Of a DNA stretch of 64,000 bases, positions 36,634 to 46,752 are shown in pieces. This stretch comes from Corynebacterium resistens DSM 45100 (lineage in GTDB: Bacteria; Actinomycetota; Actinomycetes; Mycobacteriales; Mycobacteriaceae): assembly GCF_000177535.2 (NCBI RefSeq), contig NC_015673.1:124001-188000 (forward strand). The letters are read 5' to 3'. Position 1 is the stretch's first letter; every line of letters begins with the position of its first letter. The notes beneath the pieces were generated by a model. That model searched no databases, was not told the origin of the DNA, and saw nothing but the letters and a program-made list of their open reading frames with translations. The position numbers and the translations under genes are program-made.

Positions 36634-37559
36634 TGCTGTGGTATGTCGGAAAAAGACTGCTCCAACTCATCCCCGTGTTTCTTGGGGCCACCTTCCTGAT
36701 CTATGCGATGGTGTTCCTCACCCCTGGAGATCCGGTGCTGGCTCTCGCTGGCGAGAAGGCCGCAGATCCAGATGTTTTGGACGCGATCCGTCAGCAATAC
36801 AACCTCGATAAGCCCTTCCTTGTGCAATACCTCCTGTTCCTCGGAGGGGTCTTCAAAGGCGATCTCGGCATGACATTCTCCAACCGCCCGGTCATCGATG
36901 TCCTAGCCGAGTCCTTCCCCATCACCATCAAACTCGCCCTCATGGCGCTAGCCATCGAGATCATTTTCGGCATCGGTTTCGGCATCCTCGCAGGCCTCAA
37001 AAAGGGCAGTTGGTTCGATTCCACGCTGCTTGTCGTCAGCCTCGTGATCATTGCTGTTCCCATCTTCGTGATTGGCTTTGTGGGCCAGTTCCTCTTCGGT
37101 ATCCAATGGGGAATTGTTCCGCCCACTGTGGGCAGCAATGCATCATTCGAACGGTTACTTCTACCCGCCGCGGTACTTGGACTCGTGAGTTTCGCCTACG
37201 TTCTGCGACTCACGCGCAGTGAGATTGCGCAAAACTTGCGCGCGGACTTTGTACGCACCGCAAAATCCCGCGGCCTTCCTCGTTGGGCCGTCATCCGTAA
37301 CCATGTGATCCGCAATTCGATGATTCCCGTGGTCACCTTCATCGGGGCGGATTTGGCTGCACTGATGGGTGGCGCAATCGTCACTGAGGGCATCTTTAAT
37401 ATCCACGGCGTTGGTGGCCTCGTTTTCCAAGCTGTCAACCTCGGAGAGTCCCCCACTGTCGTCAGCGTTGTTACCGTTTTGGTCATCATCTTTGTGATTT
37501 CGAATCTTTTGATCGACCTGCTTTACGCCCTGCTGGACCCAAGGATTCGCTATGCCTAA
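36633..37559 (+). CDS. oppB: Oligopeptide ABC transporter permease, OppB type
   Basis: 308 residues, six membrane helices. N-terminal KRLLQLIPVFLGATFLIYAMVFLTPGDPV is typical of OppB/DppB. EAA loop DFVRTAKSRGLPRWAVIRNHVIRNSMIPVVTFIG. Forms the translocation pore with the next gene, which it overlaps by 8 bp. Confidence 0.93.
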   Translation: MLWYVGKRLLQLIPVFLGATFLIYAMVFLTPGDPVLALAGEKAADPDVLDAIRQQYNLDKPFLVQYLLFLGGVFKGDLGMTFSNRPVIDVLAESFPITIKLALMALAIEIIFGIGFGILAGLKKGSWFDSTLLVVSLVIIAVPIFVIGFVGQFLFGIQWGIVPPTVGSNASFERLLLPAAVLGLVSFAYVLRLTRSEIAQNLRADFVRTAKSRGLPRWAVIRNHVIRNSMIPVVTFIGADLAALMGGAIVTEGIFNIHGVGGLVFQAVNLGESPTVVSVVTVLVIIFVISNLLIDLLYALLDPRIRYA

Positions 37560-38544
37560 TTCGACTAATCCAAACTCCAATTTCGCTATGGCACCCCGCG
37601 GCACCGGCCCCACTGTGAGCCGCGACGAGCGGTGGGTAGCCGAAACAGAAACTGAAGATGTGCTCACCCGCGACCAGCTTCTTCCCGACAGCGCCCCCAT
37701 CGGAATGTGGGGCAATGCGTGGAAGCAGTTGCGCCGCCGCCCACTGTTTTGGGTAGCATCCACGATCATTGTTCTTACAGTCTTGGTCGCGCTATTTCCT
37801 GGTCTTTTCTCCCAGGCAGATCCCCGCGCCGCAGACCTTCACAACTCACTAGCTCAGGCTCGTAGTGGTCATCCATTCGGATTCACATTGCAGGGGTATG
37901 ACGTATACGCCCGCACTGTCTACGGCGCACGCGCGTCGGTCCTCACCGGATTGCTAACAACAATCTTCGTGACCATCCTCGGCGTGATCATTGGTTCAGT
38001 CGCGGGCTACCTCGGTGGCTGGGTCGATGCAATTCTTTCCCGACTCACTGACATTATGTTCGCCATTCCTCTGCTGCTGGCCGGCATCGTTTTGATGCAG
38101 ATGTTCAGCGTACGCAACACCTTCACGGTCGTCTTCGTACTCTCGATTTTCGGCTGGCCTCAGATGGCGCGCGTGGTGCGCTCCGCAGTTCTGTCCACCA
38201 AGAACAACGATTACGTGGCTGCTTCTCGTGCCCTAGGTCTATCCAAGGCCGGAATCCTGTTCCGCCACATCCTGCCCAATTGCTTGGCTTCAATCATCGT
38301 CATGGCCACTACTTCTCTTGGCATCTACATCGTGGCCGAAGCCACGTTGTCCTATTTGGGCATTGGCCTGCCACCAACAGTTGTTTCGTGGGGTAATGAC
38401 ATCTCTACCGCGCAGTCCACTTTGCGCGTGGCCCCTTCCAACCTGTTCTACCCAGCTACCGCATTGGCGCTGACCGTGCTGGGATTCATCTTGCTGGGCG
38501 ATACCTTGAAGGACGCCCTCGACCCTAAGGAGCGCACCCGATGA
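37552..38544 (+). CDS. oppC: Oligopeptide ABC transporter permease, OppC type
   Basis: 330 residues. About 65 hydrophilic residues, then PLFWVASTIIVLTVLVALFPGLF as the first helix, and HPFGFTLQGYDVYARTVYGARASVLTGLL, a conserved OppC/DppC segment. EAA loop YVAASRALGLSKAGILFRHILPNCLASIIVMAT. The stop overlaps the ATPase start by four bases (ATGA). Confidence 0.93.
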   Translation: MPNSTNPNSNFAMAPRGTGPTVSRDERWVAETETEDVLTRDQLLPDSAPIGMWGNAWKQLRRRPLFWVASTIIVLTVLVALFPGLFSQADPRAADLHNSLAQARSGHPFGFTLQGYDVYARTVYGARASVLTGLLTTIFVTILGVIIGSVAGYLGGWVDAILSRLTDIMFAIPLLLAGIVLMQMFSVRNTFTVVFVLSIFGWPQMARVVRSAVLSTKNNDYVAASRALGLSKAGILFRHILPNCLASIIVMATTSLGIYIVAEATLSYLGIGLPPTVVSWGNDISTAQSTLRVAPSNLFYPATALALTVLGFILLGDTLKDALDPKERTR

Positions 38545-40319
38545 CCTCACCTGCTGACTCCTCGGCCACGACTGCTAACTCGACCGCCAGCCGCGTGGGC
38601 GTCAAAAATAATTCCGACGCCAACAAGGCAGCCGCCCCCGTCCTATCCATGCGGGGGGTAGATATCGCCTTCGGGACGAAGAAGAACCCACTACCTACCG
38701 TTTTTGATATCAACCTGGATATTTACCCAGGTGAGACAGTGGCGATTGTGGGCGAATCGGGTTCCGGCAAATCCACCACCGCCCACGCGGTGATGGGCCT
38801 CATCCCCGGAGGCGGGCGTGTCACGAGCGGCACCATTGAACTGGATGGCCAAGACATCACGCATTTCTCGGAAAAGCAGTTCACTGCCATCCGTGGCAAC
38901 ACTGTGGGGCTTATCCCCCAGGATCCGATGAGTAACCTCAACCCAGTGTGGACGATTGGTCACCACATCAAAGAGGGGTTGAAGTACAACAACATCGCTA
39001 CGGGTTCTGAGGCTCATCAACGAGCCATCGAACTACTCGATGAAGCTGGTATGAAGGAATCCTCGCGGCGCGTAGACGAGTATCCCCACCAATTTTCTGG
39101 GGGTATGCGCCAGCGTGCATTGATTGCGGCCGGCCTTGCGGCACGCCCTGCATTGCTCATCGCTGACGAGCCGACTTCGGCGCTGGACGTTACCGTGCAG
39201 CAGCAGATCTTGGATCACCTTGACCAACTCACCGATCAGCTTGGTACCGCCGTGATGTTGATTACGCACGATTTGGGTTTGGCTGCCGAGCGTGCACAAC
39301 GGATCGTGGTTATGAGCCAAGGGCGCATCGTCGAATCGGGCCCTAGCTTGGAGATTCTGCAGGATCCGCACCACCCCTACACCAAGAAACTGGTGGCTGC
39401 TGCGCCGAGTTTGTCTGCACGTCGTGCGGATGTCACGGGCCGCAGTGCTGCCACTGTTGCCACGCGGGTTTCCACTCCGGAGGAAGGCTCAAGCGCGGAC
39501 GACGTGGCGTCGAATAAGAAGCCCCTCATTGAGGCGAAGAACCTCTCGAAGATCTACCACGTTCGTGGCGAGAAGCCATGGAAGAAGAAGGACTTCGTGG
39601 CGGCGAAAGATATTAACTTCTACCTCGACCGCGGGCGGACGTTGGCGCTGGTGGGTGAATCGGGATCGGGCAAATCCACGGTTGCGCAGATGGTGCTGGG
39701 GCTGCTGCAGCCCACGAGTGGCACCATCACCTTCAACGGTGAAGACGTAACGAGCTTGGATCGCAAGCAGGAATTGAAGTTTCGACGCCACGTGCAGCCC
39801 GTCTTCCAGAATCCCTATGGTTCTATCGATCCGATGTACTCGGTGTTCTCTACGATCAGTGAGCCACTGCGGATCCACAAGATTGGGAATAAGAAGGAAC
39901 ACGAAAAGCGGGTACGTGAGCTGCTGGATATGGTGGCGATGCCACAATCGATGATGCACCGCTACCCCGGTGAGCTTTCCGGAGGGCAACGGCAGCGTGT
40001 AGCCATTGCACGCGCATTGGCATTGAACCCGGACGCACTGATTTTGGATGAAGCGGTTTCCGCTTTGGACGTACTGGTGCAATCGCAGGTGCTAGAGCTG
40101 CTGAATGATCTTCAGCAACGGATGGATCTGACTTATTTATTCATCACCCACGATTTGGCGGTGGTGAAGCAAATTGCGGATGAAACCTTGGTGATGCGGT
40201 CCGGTGAAATCATCGAGCGTGGGCAAACAGACGACCTGTTCGCCAATCCGCGCGAAGAATACACCCAGCGGCTACTGAATTCGATCCCAGGAGGAAGTAT
40301 CCCTTTGCATCAGGGGTAG
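38541..40319 (+). CDS. oppD: Oligopeptide ABC transporter ATPase, fused OppD-OppF
   Basis: 592 residues with two complete ABC domains in one chain. The first has Walker A GESGSGKSTTAHAV, signature FSGGMRQR and LLIADEPTSALDVTVQ; the second has GESGSGKSTVAQMV, LSGGQRQR and LILDEAVSALDVLVQ. In the second Walker B the order is DEA where DEP is usual. The fusion replaces separate OppD and OppF and is common in actinobacteria. Final gene of the operon. Confidence 0.95.
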   Translation: MTSPADSSATTANSTASRVGVKNNSDANKAAAPVLSMRGVDIAFGTKKNPLPTVFDINLDIYPGETVAIVGESGSGKSTTAHAVMGLIPGGGRVTSGTIELDGQDITHFSEKQFTAIRGNTVGLIPQDPMSNLNPVWTIGHHIKEGLKYNNIATGSEAHQRAIELLDEAGMKESSRRVDEYPHQFSGGMRQRALIAAGLAARPALLIADEPTSALDVTVQQQILDHLDQLTDQLGTAVMLITHDLGLAAERAQRIVVMSQGRIVESGPSLEILQDPHHPYTKKLVAAAPSLSARRADVTGRSAATVATRVSTPEEGSSADDVASNKKPLIEAKNLSKIYHVRGEKPWKKKDFVAAKDINFYLDRGRTLALVGESGSGKSTVAQMVLGLLQPTSGTITFNGEDVTSLDRKQELKFRRHVQPVFQNPYGSIDPMYSVFSTISEPLRIHKIGNKKEHEKRVRELLDMVAMPQSMMHRYPGELSGGQRQRVAIARALALNPDALILDEAVSALDVLVQSQVLELLNDLQQRMDLTYLFITHDLAVVKQIADETLVMRSGEIIERGQTDDLFANPREEYTQRLLNSIPGGSIPLHQG

Positions 40320-40397
40320 TTGGATTTCTGGTGGGGAGATTGACCTTCCCCCATTAAATTCCTATCTCGCACAGGTTTTGAAAATTCGAAGCTCGTT

Positions 40398-40438
40398 GCT
40401 GCCCGATCGATGATGACTAAACATCTTGATCGGGCAGC
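40398..40438. terminator. Hairpin between convergent opp operon and purB
   Basis: 11-bp stem GCTGCCCGATC/GATCGGGCAGC with a 19-nt loop, 79 bp past the opp stop. The following TTCAC is a poor T tract. It lies in a 207-bp gap with no gene. Confidence 0.55.
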
Positions 40439-40526
40439 TTCACAGCGGTGAACTCCCCCTCGCTCTCACCGCCAAAACGGCATATTTTAATCACTGTCTA
40501 AGCTGACCGCCCCCTCAAGGAGTGAG

Positions 40527-41957
40527 CTACAGAATCTCTCCAGGCGTGTAGGCCGCGGCCTTTGGATGACGCTTAGTGACCTCAGAGATTCTGCGGAGCA
40601 CCCGCTGCGTCTGACTTTCTGCAGCCCCGATGAATGCGTGGCGATCCGCCAGCGCCTCATTCAAGTCATCTTCACTCAGTGGCAAGCGTTCGTCGGCTGC
40701 CAACCGTTGAATCAGCTCTTGATCGCCGCCATTTTCACGCATATTCAGCGCCACGCCCACGGCGTGTTCCTTGATTACCTCGTGAGCTGTCTCGCGCCCC
40801 ACCCCTGCACGCACGGCAGCCATCAGGATGCGGGTGGTCGCCAAGAACGGCAAGTACCGATCCAGTTCGCGCTCAATCATCGCTGGGAATGCGCCGAACT
40901 CGTCGAGCACCGTCAAGAAGGTCTCGCACATTCCATCGAAGGTAAAGAAAGCATCCGGCAGCGCCACACGGCGAACGACGGAGCAGAACACATCCCCTTC
41001 GTTCCACTGTGCACCGGCTAGGTCCGCCGCCATGGTGAGGTACCCACGCAATAGAACTTGCATGCCACCCACACGCTCACACGAACGCGCATTCATCTTG
41101 TGGGGCATCGCAGAGGAACCAACTTGGCCTTCTTTGAATCCTTCGGTGACTGTCTCATTACCGGCCATCAACCGAATAGTCATGGACAAGGAGCTCATCG
41201 CAGCACCCAGTTCCACAAGGGCAGACAGCGCATCCATATCGAGGCTACGCGGGTAGACCTGCCCCACCGAATCGAAGACACGGCGGAATCCCAAGTTGTC
41301 GGCGATCTTGGATTCCAAGCTCGCGAGCTTATCCTCCTGACCGCCAAGCAGATCAAGCATGTCCTGGCTTGTTCCCATTGGGCCCTTGACTCCACGCAGC
41401 GGGTATCGGCCCAATAGATCTTCGATTCTTTCCAAACCGATCAGCAATTCATCGGCTGCCGAAGCAAAGCGCTTCCCCAGCGTTGTCGCCTGCGCCGCGA
41501 CGTTGTGGGAGCGCCCAGCCATAACCAAGCTTTCATATTCACCCGCGCGCTTCCCAATGCGCGCGAGCACAGCCACTGCCTTATTTCGCGCGATTTCCAG
41601 CGAACGATAAATCTGCAGCTGCTCTACATTTTCCGTCAGGTCACGGGACGTCATTCCCTTGTGAATATGTTCGTGACCAGCCAGATCGTTGAACTCTTCG
41701 ATCCGTGCTTTCACGTCGTGGCGGGTGACCTTTTCCCTTTCCGCGATCGAATCGAGGTCCACATTGTCAATGACTTCTTCGTAGCGCTGAATGGCGCCAG
41801 AAGGAACCTCCACCCCCAGCTCCTGCTGGGCTTTCATCACGGCAATCCACAGTTGGCGCTCCATGATGATTTTGTCTTCCGGAGCCCAAATAGCGGTCAT
41901 CTCCGGGGAGGCATAACGGTTTGCAAGGACATTGGAAATCTTCTTTTTCGCAGGCAC
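40527..41957 (-). CDS. purB: Adenylosuccinate lyase PurB
   Basis: Cleaves SAICAR and adenylosuccinate, both releasing fumarate. 476 residues. Fumarase-superfamily signature GSSAMPHKMNARSCERVGG near residue 280, with the conserved TSRDLTEN and AGRSHNVAAQATTLGKRFA segments. Start GTG for VPAKKKISNVLANRYAS by comparison with family N-termini; an upstream start 20 codons earlier is open but less likely. Nei-type glycosylase gene lies 66 bp upstream. Confidence 0.95.
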   Translation of the reverse strand: MPAKKKISNVLANRYASPEMTAIWAPEDKIIMERQLWIAVMKAQQELGVEVPSGAIQRYEEVIDNVDLDSIAEREKVTRHDVKARIEEFNDLAGHEHIHKGMTSRDLTENVEQLQIYRSLEIARNKAVAVLARIGKRAGEYESLVMAGRSHNVAAQATTLGKRFASAADELLIGLERIEDLLGRYPLRGVKGPMGTSQDMLDLLGGQEDKLASLESKIADNLGFRRVFDSVGQVYPRSLDMDALSALVELGAAMSSLSMTIRLMAGNETVTEGFKEGQVGSSAMPHKMNARSCERVGGMQVLLRGYLTMAADLAGAQWNEGDVFCSVVRRVALPDAFFTFDGMCETFLTVLDEFGAFPAMIERELDRYLPFLATTRILMAAVRAGVGRETAHEVIKEHAVGVALNMRENGGDQELIQRLAADERLPLSEDDLNEALADRHAFIGAAESQTQRVLRRISEVTKRHPKAAAYTPGEIL

Positions 41958-42023
41958 GTGGCCATTATCCCACAACTTCCCGGCGCGCCATTCTGCTCCC
42001 CTCCGCAGCCGGGCCAAGCCACC

Positions 42024-42929
42024 TTAATGCTGGCACTTCGGGCACCAAAAAAGATTTCTGCCCTCTACCACCGCGTGCTGCACCTCATCGCCGCACACCA
42101 AACACGGCTGCCCCGCCCTGCGGTACACATAAACCTCTCCGCCGTGGTCATCTTCGCGCGGCGCCCTGCCCATCGCCTCTGGTTGGTGCTGCTCCCGGAC
42201 TGTATCGATGCGCCCGTGCTGCTCCCCGTATGCCATCAGGCGCACCAGATCTTCCCAGATCTCTTCTTTTCTTTCCGACGCCACATCGCCCCGCGTCTCC
42301 GGATTAATCCCTAAACGAAACAGCACCTCGGCTCGGTAAATATTGCCCACCCCGGCAAAAAATTTCTGATCCATCAACAAGCTGGCGATGGTTCGGCGAC
42401 TTCGAGCTAACCGACGGAACATCTCGTCGCGCAACTCTAAATTCAGCGGATCGGCAGGCCGTAGTGGATCCGCACCCAGCTTTCCGATTTCGGCTTCCAT
42501 TTCCACTTCGGTGATCAATCGGCACCACTGCGGTCCGCGTAGGTTTGCGGCTTCAGGTCCGCCTAATGCACCACTGCTTTGATATGCACCACTACTTTGA
42601 TCTAAATCATCGACCGCCTTATGCAAATGCAGCCGTACCTTTCCCCATGGTGAGTTGGAATCGTAGGGTTCAATACGAAATGAGCCAATCAACCCCAGAT
42701 GTATATGAACGATATGTCTGGGCTCAGTAACTTCCCCTTCACTCAGGGCATCCTCAAAATCAAGAAACAAGTGCTTCCCCCAAGCACTTGCCTTGCGCAA
42801 GGATCTCCCGTCGATCAATGCAGCCTCAGTAGCGAAGCGCCCCTGTGGCGAACTCACGCGCAGCGCTTGACCCGCAAAGTGGGCATTAAGGCGCCGCGCG
42901 AGGCGGTGAATCACATGACCTTCAGGCAT
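42024..42929 (-). CDS. nei: Endonuclease VIII-type DNA glycosylase (Nei2/Fpg family)
   Basis: 301 residues. N-terminal Pro-Glu (MPEGHVIHRLARRL) supplies the catalytic amine. H2TH segment MDQKFFAGVGNIYRAEVLFRLGI and a C-terminal zinc finger (CLVCGDEV, FWCPKC) are intact. Removes oxidised bases and cuts the abasic strand. The His after Gly in the N-terminus favours Nei over Fpg. A local insert (DQSSGAYQSSGA) comes from an 18-bp tandem duplication. Confidence 0.9.
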   Translation of the reverse strand: MPEGHVIHRLARRLNAHFAGQALRVSSPQGRFATEAALIDGRSLRKASAWGKHLFLDFEDALSEGEVTEPRHIVHIHLGLIGSFRIEPYDSNSPWGKVRLHLHKAVDDLDQSSGAYQSSGALGGPEAANLRGPQWCRLITEVEMEAEIGKLGADPLRPADPLNLELRDEMFRRLARSRRTIASLLMDQKFFAGVGNIYRAEVLFRLGINPETRGDVASERKEEIWEDLVRLMAYGEQHGRIDTVREQHQPEAMGRAPREDDHGGEVYVYRRAGQPCLVCGDEVQHAVVEGRNLFWCPKCQH

Positions 42930-43027
42930 ACGAGCAATCTAGCGGGGAGGCATTGGCAGATGGGAATGCAAAACCAAGAGTTGGCAAAGCTCTACTCTGG
43001 GAGGCAGTCACACCACCTAAGTCCCAG

Positions 43028-44284
43028 CTAAATGGAAATACGCCCTTCAACGGCAGGTAGAGCAATGTCTCGACGGAAATGACCACCAGGCAGATTTACG
43101 CTGTCCATGACCCTGTAGGCGTTATCGCGGGCTTCCTCCAATGTGGCACCCGAACCGATGACGTTAATGACACGACCTCCGGCGGAGACCAACTTCCCAT
43201 CCTCTTCTGCTACACCGGCTGCTCGAATACCCTTGGATTCACTGCCAGCATCGGCACCGGTGATAACCTCACCCGTCTTGGGAGATTCAGGGTACCCCTC
43301 GGCTGCCAGCACGACTGTGAGGGCGTAACCATCCTTCCATTCCAGTTCGGGCAAAGACTTCAACTCCCCACGCGCAACTGCGTTGAGAACCCCACCCAAA
43401 GGTGTCTCCAGCAGTTCAAGAACCGCCTGGGTCTCTGGATCGCCGAAACGACAATTGAACTCAACGACCGAAGGCCCATTTTTACCCCACGCCAACCCGG
43501 CATACAGCAAACCGTTGAATGGAACCCCATCGGCCACCATTTGCTTCGCTACTGGACGACACACCTCATCGACGATGCGCTGTACTCCATCTTCAGGCAG
43601 CCATGGCAAAGGAGTGTATGCTCCCATGCCACCAGTGTTGGGCCCTTCATCGTTCTCGCCGACCCGCTTATGATCTTGCGCGGGCAACAATGGGACGACA
43701 GTTTCGCCATCTACGAGGCAGAACAGCGATACCTCCGGTCCGTCTAGGAAGGTTTCCAGCAAAACCGGGTTTCCACCCTCATGAACTGCCTTGATATGTG
43801 CGAGGGCCGCTGCGCGATCAGCGGTGACGACCACACCCTTCCCACCAGCGAGGCCATCATCCTTCACGACGTACATTGGGCCGAAGTTGTTCAGGGCGGC
43901 GTCGATATCCGAATCAGTAGCACCGACCGGCACCGACTGTGCTTGGGCGGTGGCAACCCCGGCGCGTGCCATGACATCCTTCGCGAAGGCTTTAGAACCT
44001 TCAATCTGAGCTGCTTGCTTGGAAGGGCCGAATACCGCGAAACCGGCTGCGCGCAATTCATCTGCAACTCCAGCAACCAGTGGAATCTCCGGGCCAATAA
44101 CAACCAAATCTGCCTGAACTTCACTTGCCAACTCAACCGCATCACCAGCTGGGTGCAACGTGGCAATCGCAGCCATACCGGCATTACCGGGGCTGACGTG
44201 AACCTCCTCCACGGAAGGGTCCTGGGACAGGGAGTAAGCCAATGCGTGCTCGCGGGCACCGTTTCCGATCACAAGAATGCGCAT
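43028..44284 (-). CDS. purD: Phosphoribosylamine-glycine ligase PurD
   Basis: Second step of purine synthesis: phosphoribosylamine, glycine and ATP to GAR. 418 residues, ATP-grasp fold. [19 protein letters not shown] at the N-terminus, [17 protein letters not shown] as ATP-binding loop, and [20 protein letters not shown] as metal-binding signature. Start ATG at MRILVIG; seven further codons upstream were rejected. Divergent from the HIT gene. Confidence 0.96.
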   Translation of the reverse strand: MRILVIGNGAREHALAYSLSQDPSVEEVHVSPGNAGMAAIATLHPAGDAVELASEVQADLVVIGPEIPLVAGVADELRAAGFAVFGPSKQAAQIEGSKAFAKDVMARAGVATAQAQSVPVGATDSDIDAALNNFGPMYVVKDDGLAGGKGVVVTADRAAALAHIKAVHEGGNPVLLETFLDGPEVSLFCLVDGETVVPLLPAQDHKRVGENDEGPNTGGMGAYTPLPWLPEDGVQRIVDEVCRPVAKQMVADGVPFNGLLYAGLAWGKNGPSVVEFNCRFGDPETQAVLELLETPLGGVLNAVARGELKSLPELEWKDGYALTVVLAAEGYPESPKTGEVITGADAGSESKGIRAAGVAEEDGKLVSAGGRVINVIGSGATLEEARDNAYRVMDSVNLPGGHFRRDIALPAVEGRISI

Positions 44285-44338
44285 GGCTTGTAGTTTACCC
44301 ACCACACGTTTAACGGTCCGGCGCTACCATCGGAAACC

Positions 44339-44755
44339 ATGACGAGCGTATTCACGAAGATCATTAATGGAGAACTGCCCGGCCGGTTCGCTTACCGGGA
44401 TGACAAGGTCGTCGCGTTCCTCACCATCGAGCCCGTAGCGTACGGCCACACCCTCGTTGTACCTGTGGAAGAGGTTGATCGCTGGACGGACATGGATCCT
44501 GCTCTATGGGCGCACTGCAACGAAGTTGCTCAGAAAGTCGGCCAAGCGATCATTGAATCCTTCGGCTCCCCGCGCGCGGGCTACTTGATTGCTGGTTTCG
44601 AAGTCCCGCACGCCCATATTCATGTATTCCCTGCCTCTGATATGTCGGGTTACTCGCTGGCCAACGTGATGAAGATGGACGAGACCGATCCAGAAAAAAT
44701 GGACGAAGCCGCCGAAAAAATTCGGGTGGCATTGGGCACCACGGATCTGAAATAG
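44339..44755 (+). CDS. HIT-family nucleotide hydrolase
   Basis: 138 residues. The histidine triad is HAHIHVFP at about residue 90, with SVFTKIINGELPGRFAYRDDKVVAFL at the N-terminus, typical of Hint-branch proteins. Such proteins hydrolyse nucleoside phosphoramidates; the natural substrate is unknown. Beside purD in C. glutamicum too, as I recall. The ATG is the first in frame. Confidence 0.9.
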   Translation: MTSVFTKIINGELPGRFAYRDDKVVAFLTIEPVAYGHTLVVPVEEVDRWTDMDPALWAHCNEVAQKVGQAIIESFGSPRAGYLIAGFEVPHAHIHVFPASDMSGYSLANVMKMDETDPEKMDEAAEKIRVALGTTDLK

Positions 44756-44809
44756 CGCTCTTTATCCGCTTTCGGAAAAGTTGCACTCTAAGGAACAGCC
44801 CTAGGACTA

Positions 44810-45949
44810 ATGAGCCCGAAGCCCCGCCCCTATCCCATCGAAGATGACGATGAGCCAGAAGACGAGTTCGCCATACCTCCATCGGAAGCCGCGGACTCAA
44901 TCGAGTTCGCCTCCGTGGAGATTGATGAAACTGGCTCCAATGACGAGCTCGACGGCACCCCGCCCAGTGACCTGACTGCTAATGATGTCACAGACCCACA
45001 GCTATCCGAGCCGGATGCCCTACTGCTGGATAAATCGGAGCGAACTTGGCTCTCACGACTCTCTGAAGGTGTGGCCTCCACAGGCAGGTTTCTTTACGAC
45101 ATTCCCGGAAATTTAGGCGTTACGCGCCCGGCGCTACCACAGCTACGCGGAGCAATTCCTGACCCGCCTTTAGGCGCTCGCCAAGTTTCCCACGGTTATG
45201 CCGATGACCTCTGGCAAGCCCGGCCCACATTGAACCGGCCTTATCCAGTGATACTGATACACGGCACCATCAGCTCAAAAAACGTCTGGCAGAACCTCGT
45301 TTTACGCCTGCGCAATGACGATTTCGTAGTATTCAGCCCCGATTATGGAGTGCACGGTACTCAAGATATCCCCACCTCGGCGCAAGACATCGGCGCTTAT
45401 ATCGAGCAGGTTCTCTCTGCCACCGGTGCAGAAGCCGTAGATATTGTGGGACATTCGCAAGGCGGACTGCTCGCGCGGTACTGGATTAACGAATTGGGCG
45501 GTGAGGATTACGTCCATCATCTGATCAGCTTGGGCTCCCCACACCATGGCACCACACTGTTGGGAATGTTGGGCAACCTCCTGACTTCGGAAACCACCCA
45601 ACGCATGGCCGCGGCAACCATCCGCCGGGTGTTCGGCGCAGCTGGTATGCAACAAGTCATCGGTTCTCCGGTGCTGGAAACCTTGGCTGCCAGCGCGGAC
45701 ACCCGGCCACTGATCCGCTACACCAACTATGCCACCCGTAACGATTCAACCGTCGTGCCGCACGAAAATGCATTTCTTTCCACGGAGGATTCCGACCTGG
45801 TAGAGAACATCTTTGTGCAGGACGTGGGCGTCGGTAAATGTAGGCATGAAGAAATGCCGAGCAATCCTGCCATCCAAGAGCTCGTCCACGAGAAGCTTCT
45901 GCAAGCCCTGCGTGACGATGAGGCTCTGGATGAGGAGATCGAGCTGTGA
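44810..45949 (+). CDS. Alpha/beta-hydrolase, lipase class 2-like, copy A
   Basis: 379 residues. Residues 1-70 are acidic and low-complexity. The hydrolase domain starts near 145: PVILIHGTISSKNVWQNLVLRLR (oxyanion strand), nucleophile in VDIVGHSQGGLLARYW, and GSPHHGTTLLG, as in triacylglycerol lipases of the LipA/EstB type. No signal peptide, so a cytoplasmic or surface-attached esterase is likely. The stop overlaps the next start by three bases (GTGA context). Confidence 0.8.
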   Translation: MSPKPRPYPIEDDDEPEDEFAIPPSEAADSIEFASVEIDETGSNDELDGTPPSDLTANDVTDPQLSEPDALLLDKSERTWLSRLSEGVASTGRFLYDIPGNLGVTRPALPQLRGAIPDPPLGARQVSHGYADDLWQARPTLNRPYPVILIHGTISSKNVWQNLVLRLRNDDFVVFSPDYGVHGTQDIPTSAQDIGAYIEQVLSATGAEAVDIVGHSQGGLLARYWINELGGEDYVHHLISLGSPHHGTTLLGMLGNLLTSETTQRMAAATIRRVFGAAGMQQVIGSPVLETLAASADTRPLIRYTNYATRNDSTVVPHENAFLSTEDSDLVENIFVQDVGVGKCRHEEMPSNPAIQELVHEKLLQALRDDEALDEEIEL

Positions 45950-46752
45950 AGGATCTAGACCGCCGTTCGATTTTTTCCTACGTCCCGGATTTGGGGCACT
46001 GGGAGGAATCGCCGACCTACATGATGAGCCGGCGCGAGCCACGCCCAGTGGTTGTTGTGCATGGGACTGTCGGCGGGCGTGGGAATTTCAATCGATTGGT
46101 ACCGTATCTTCGATCCACATATGACGGTCGCGCGCGACGAGTGTTCAGCGTGAGCTACGGCGATAACGGCACCAAAGCGCTGAATGGGTCGATCGCGGAG
46201 ATCGAAGAGCAACTGGAGCAACTTCACGAGCAAACGAAGTGCCCCACGTTCGATCTAGTAGCGCATTCGCAAGGCGGGTTGTTGTCTCTGGCAGTAGCTT
46301 CGCGCCCTCGGGCTGGCCGTTTTGTCCACCACATCGTGGGCTTGGGCGCCGACTTTCGCGGTGTACGAATGCCGTGGTCGGGCAAGCCTAGTGCCGACGC
46401 CGCGCTGCGGATTGTCGACGCTCTGGCTGGGCCAGCATTCGCCCAGCAGATCGTTGGGTCCCCTGAGCTCACCGCGGTGCTGCACCAGACCGCCACTTGC
46501 ACTGTGCCCATCACACAGATTGCGACGAAGTACGACCGAACGGTTCCACTGGAAGCCGCATTTGCCTTAGCCGATGACAGCGACTGGACAGGCACCCCAG
46601 CTCACCCTGGCCCATTACGCCTAGTGCTGGTTCAGAGGTATTACCCGGACCTGGAGGTAGCGCACAACATGCTGGTGCGCAATCGCAAGGTCGCGGGGCT
46701 GGTTAAGTATGCTCTGGAGCATCCACCGCAGCGGAAGGCAGCACAACGGTAA
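45946..46752 (+). CDS. Alpha/beta-hydrolase, lipase class 2-like, copy B
   Basis: 268 residues, related to the preceding gene but without its acidic N-terminus. Oxyanion strand PVVVVHGTVGGRGNFNRLVPYLR, nucleophile FDLVAHSQGGLLSLAVASRPR, acid/His region TKYDRTVPLEAAF and EVAHNMLV. GTG start lies over the TGA of copy A, so they are translationally coupled. The 3' end overlaps the phoS 3' end by 50 bp on the opposite strand. A tandem duplication that has diverged is the simplest origin. Confidence 0.8.
   Translation: MKDLDRRSIFSYVPDLGHWEESPTYMMSRREPRPVVVVHGTVGGRGNFNRLVPYLRSTYDGRARRVFSVSYGDNGTKALNGSIAEIEEQLEQLHEQTKCPTFDLVAHSQGGLLSLAVASRPRAGRFVHHIVGLGADFRGVRMPWSGKPSADAALRIVDALAGPAFAQQIVGSPELTAVLHQTATCTVPITQIATKYDRTVPLEAAFALADDSDWTGTPAHPGPLRLVLVQRYYPDLEVAHNMLVRNRKVAGLVKYALEHPPQRKAAQR

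Noticed and set aside
40320..40526. Small gene between the opp operon and purB
   Set aside because: No ORF with a ribosome site; only a hairpin is visible.
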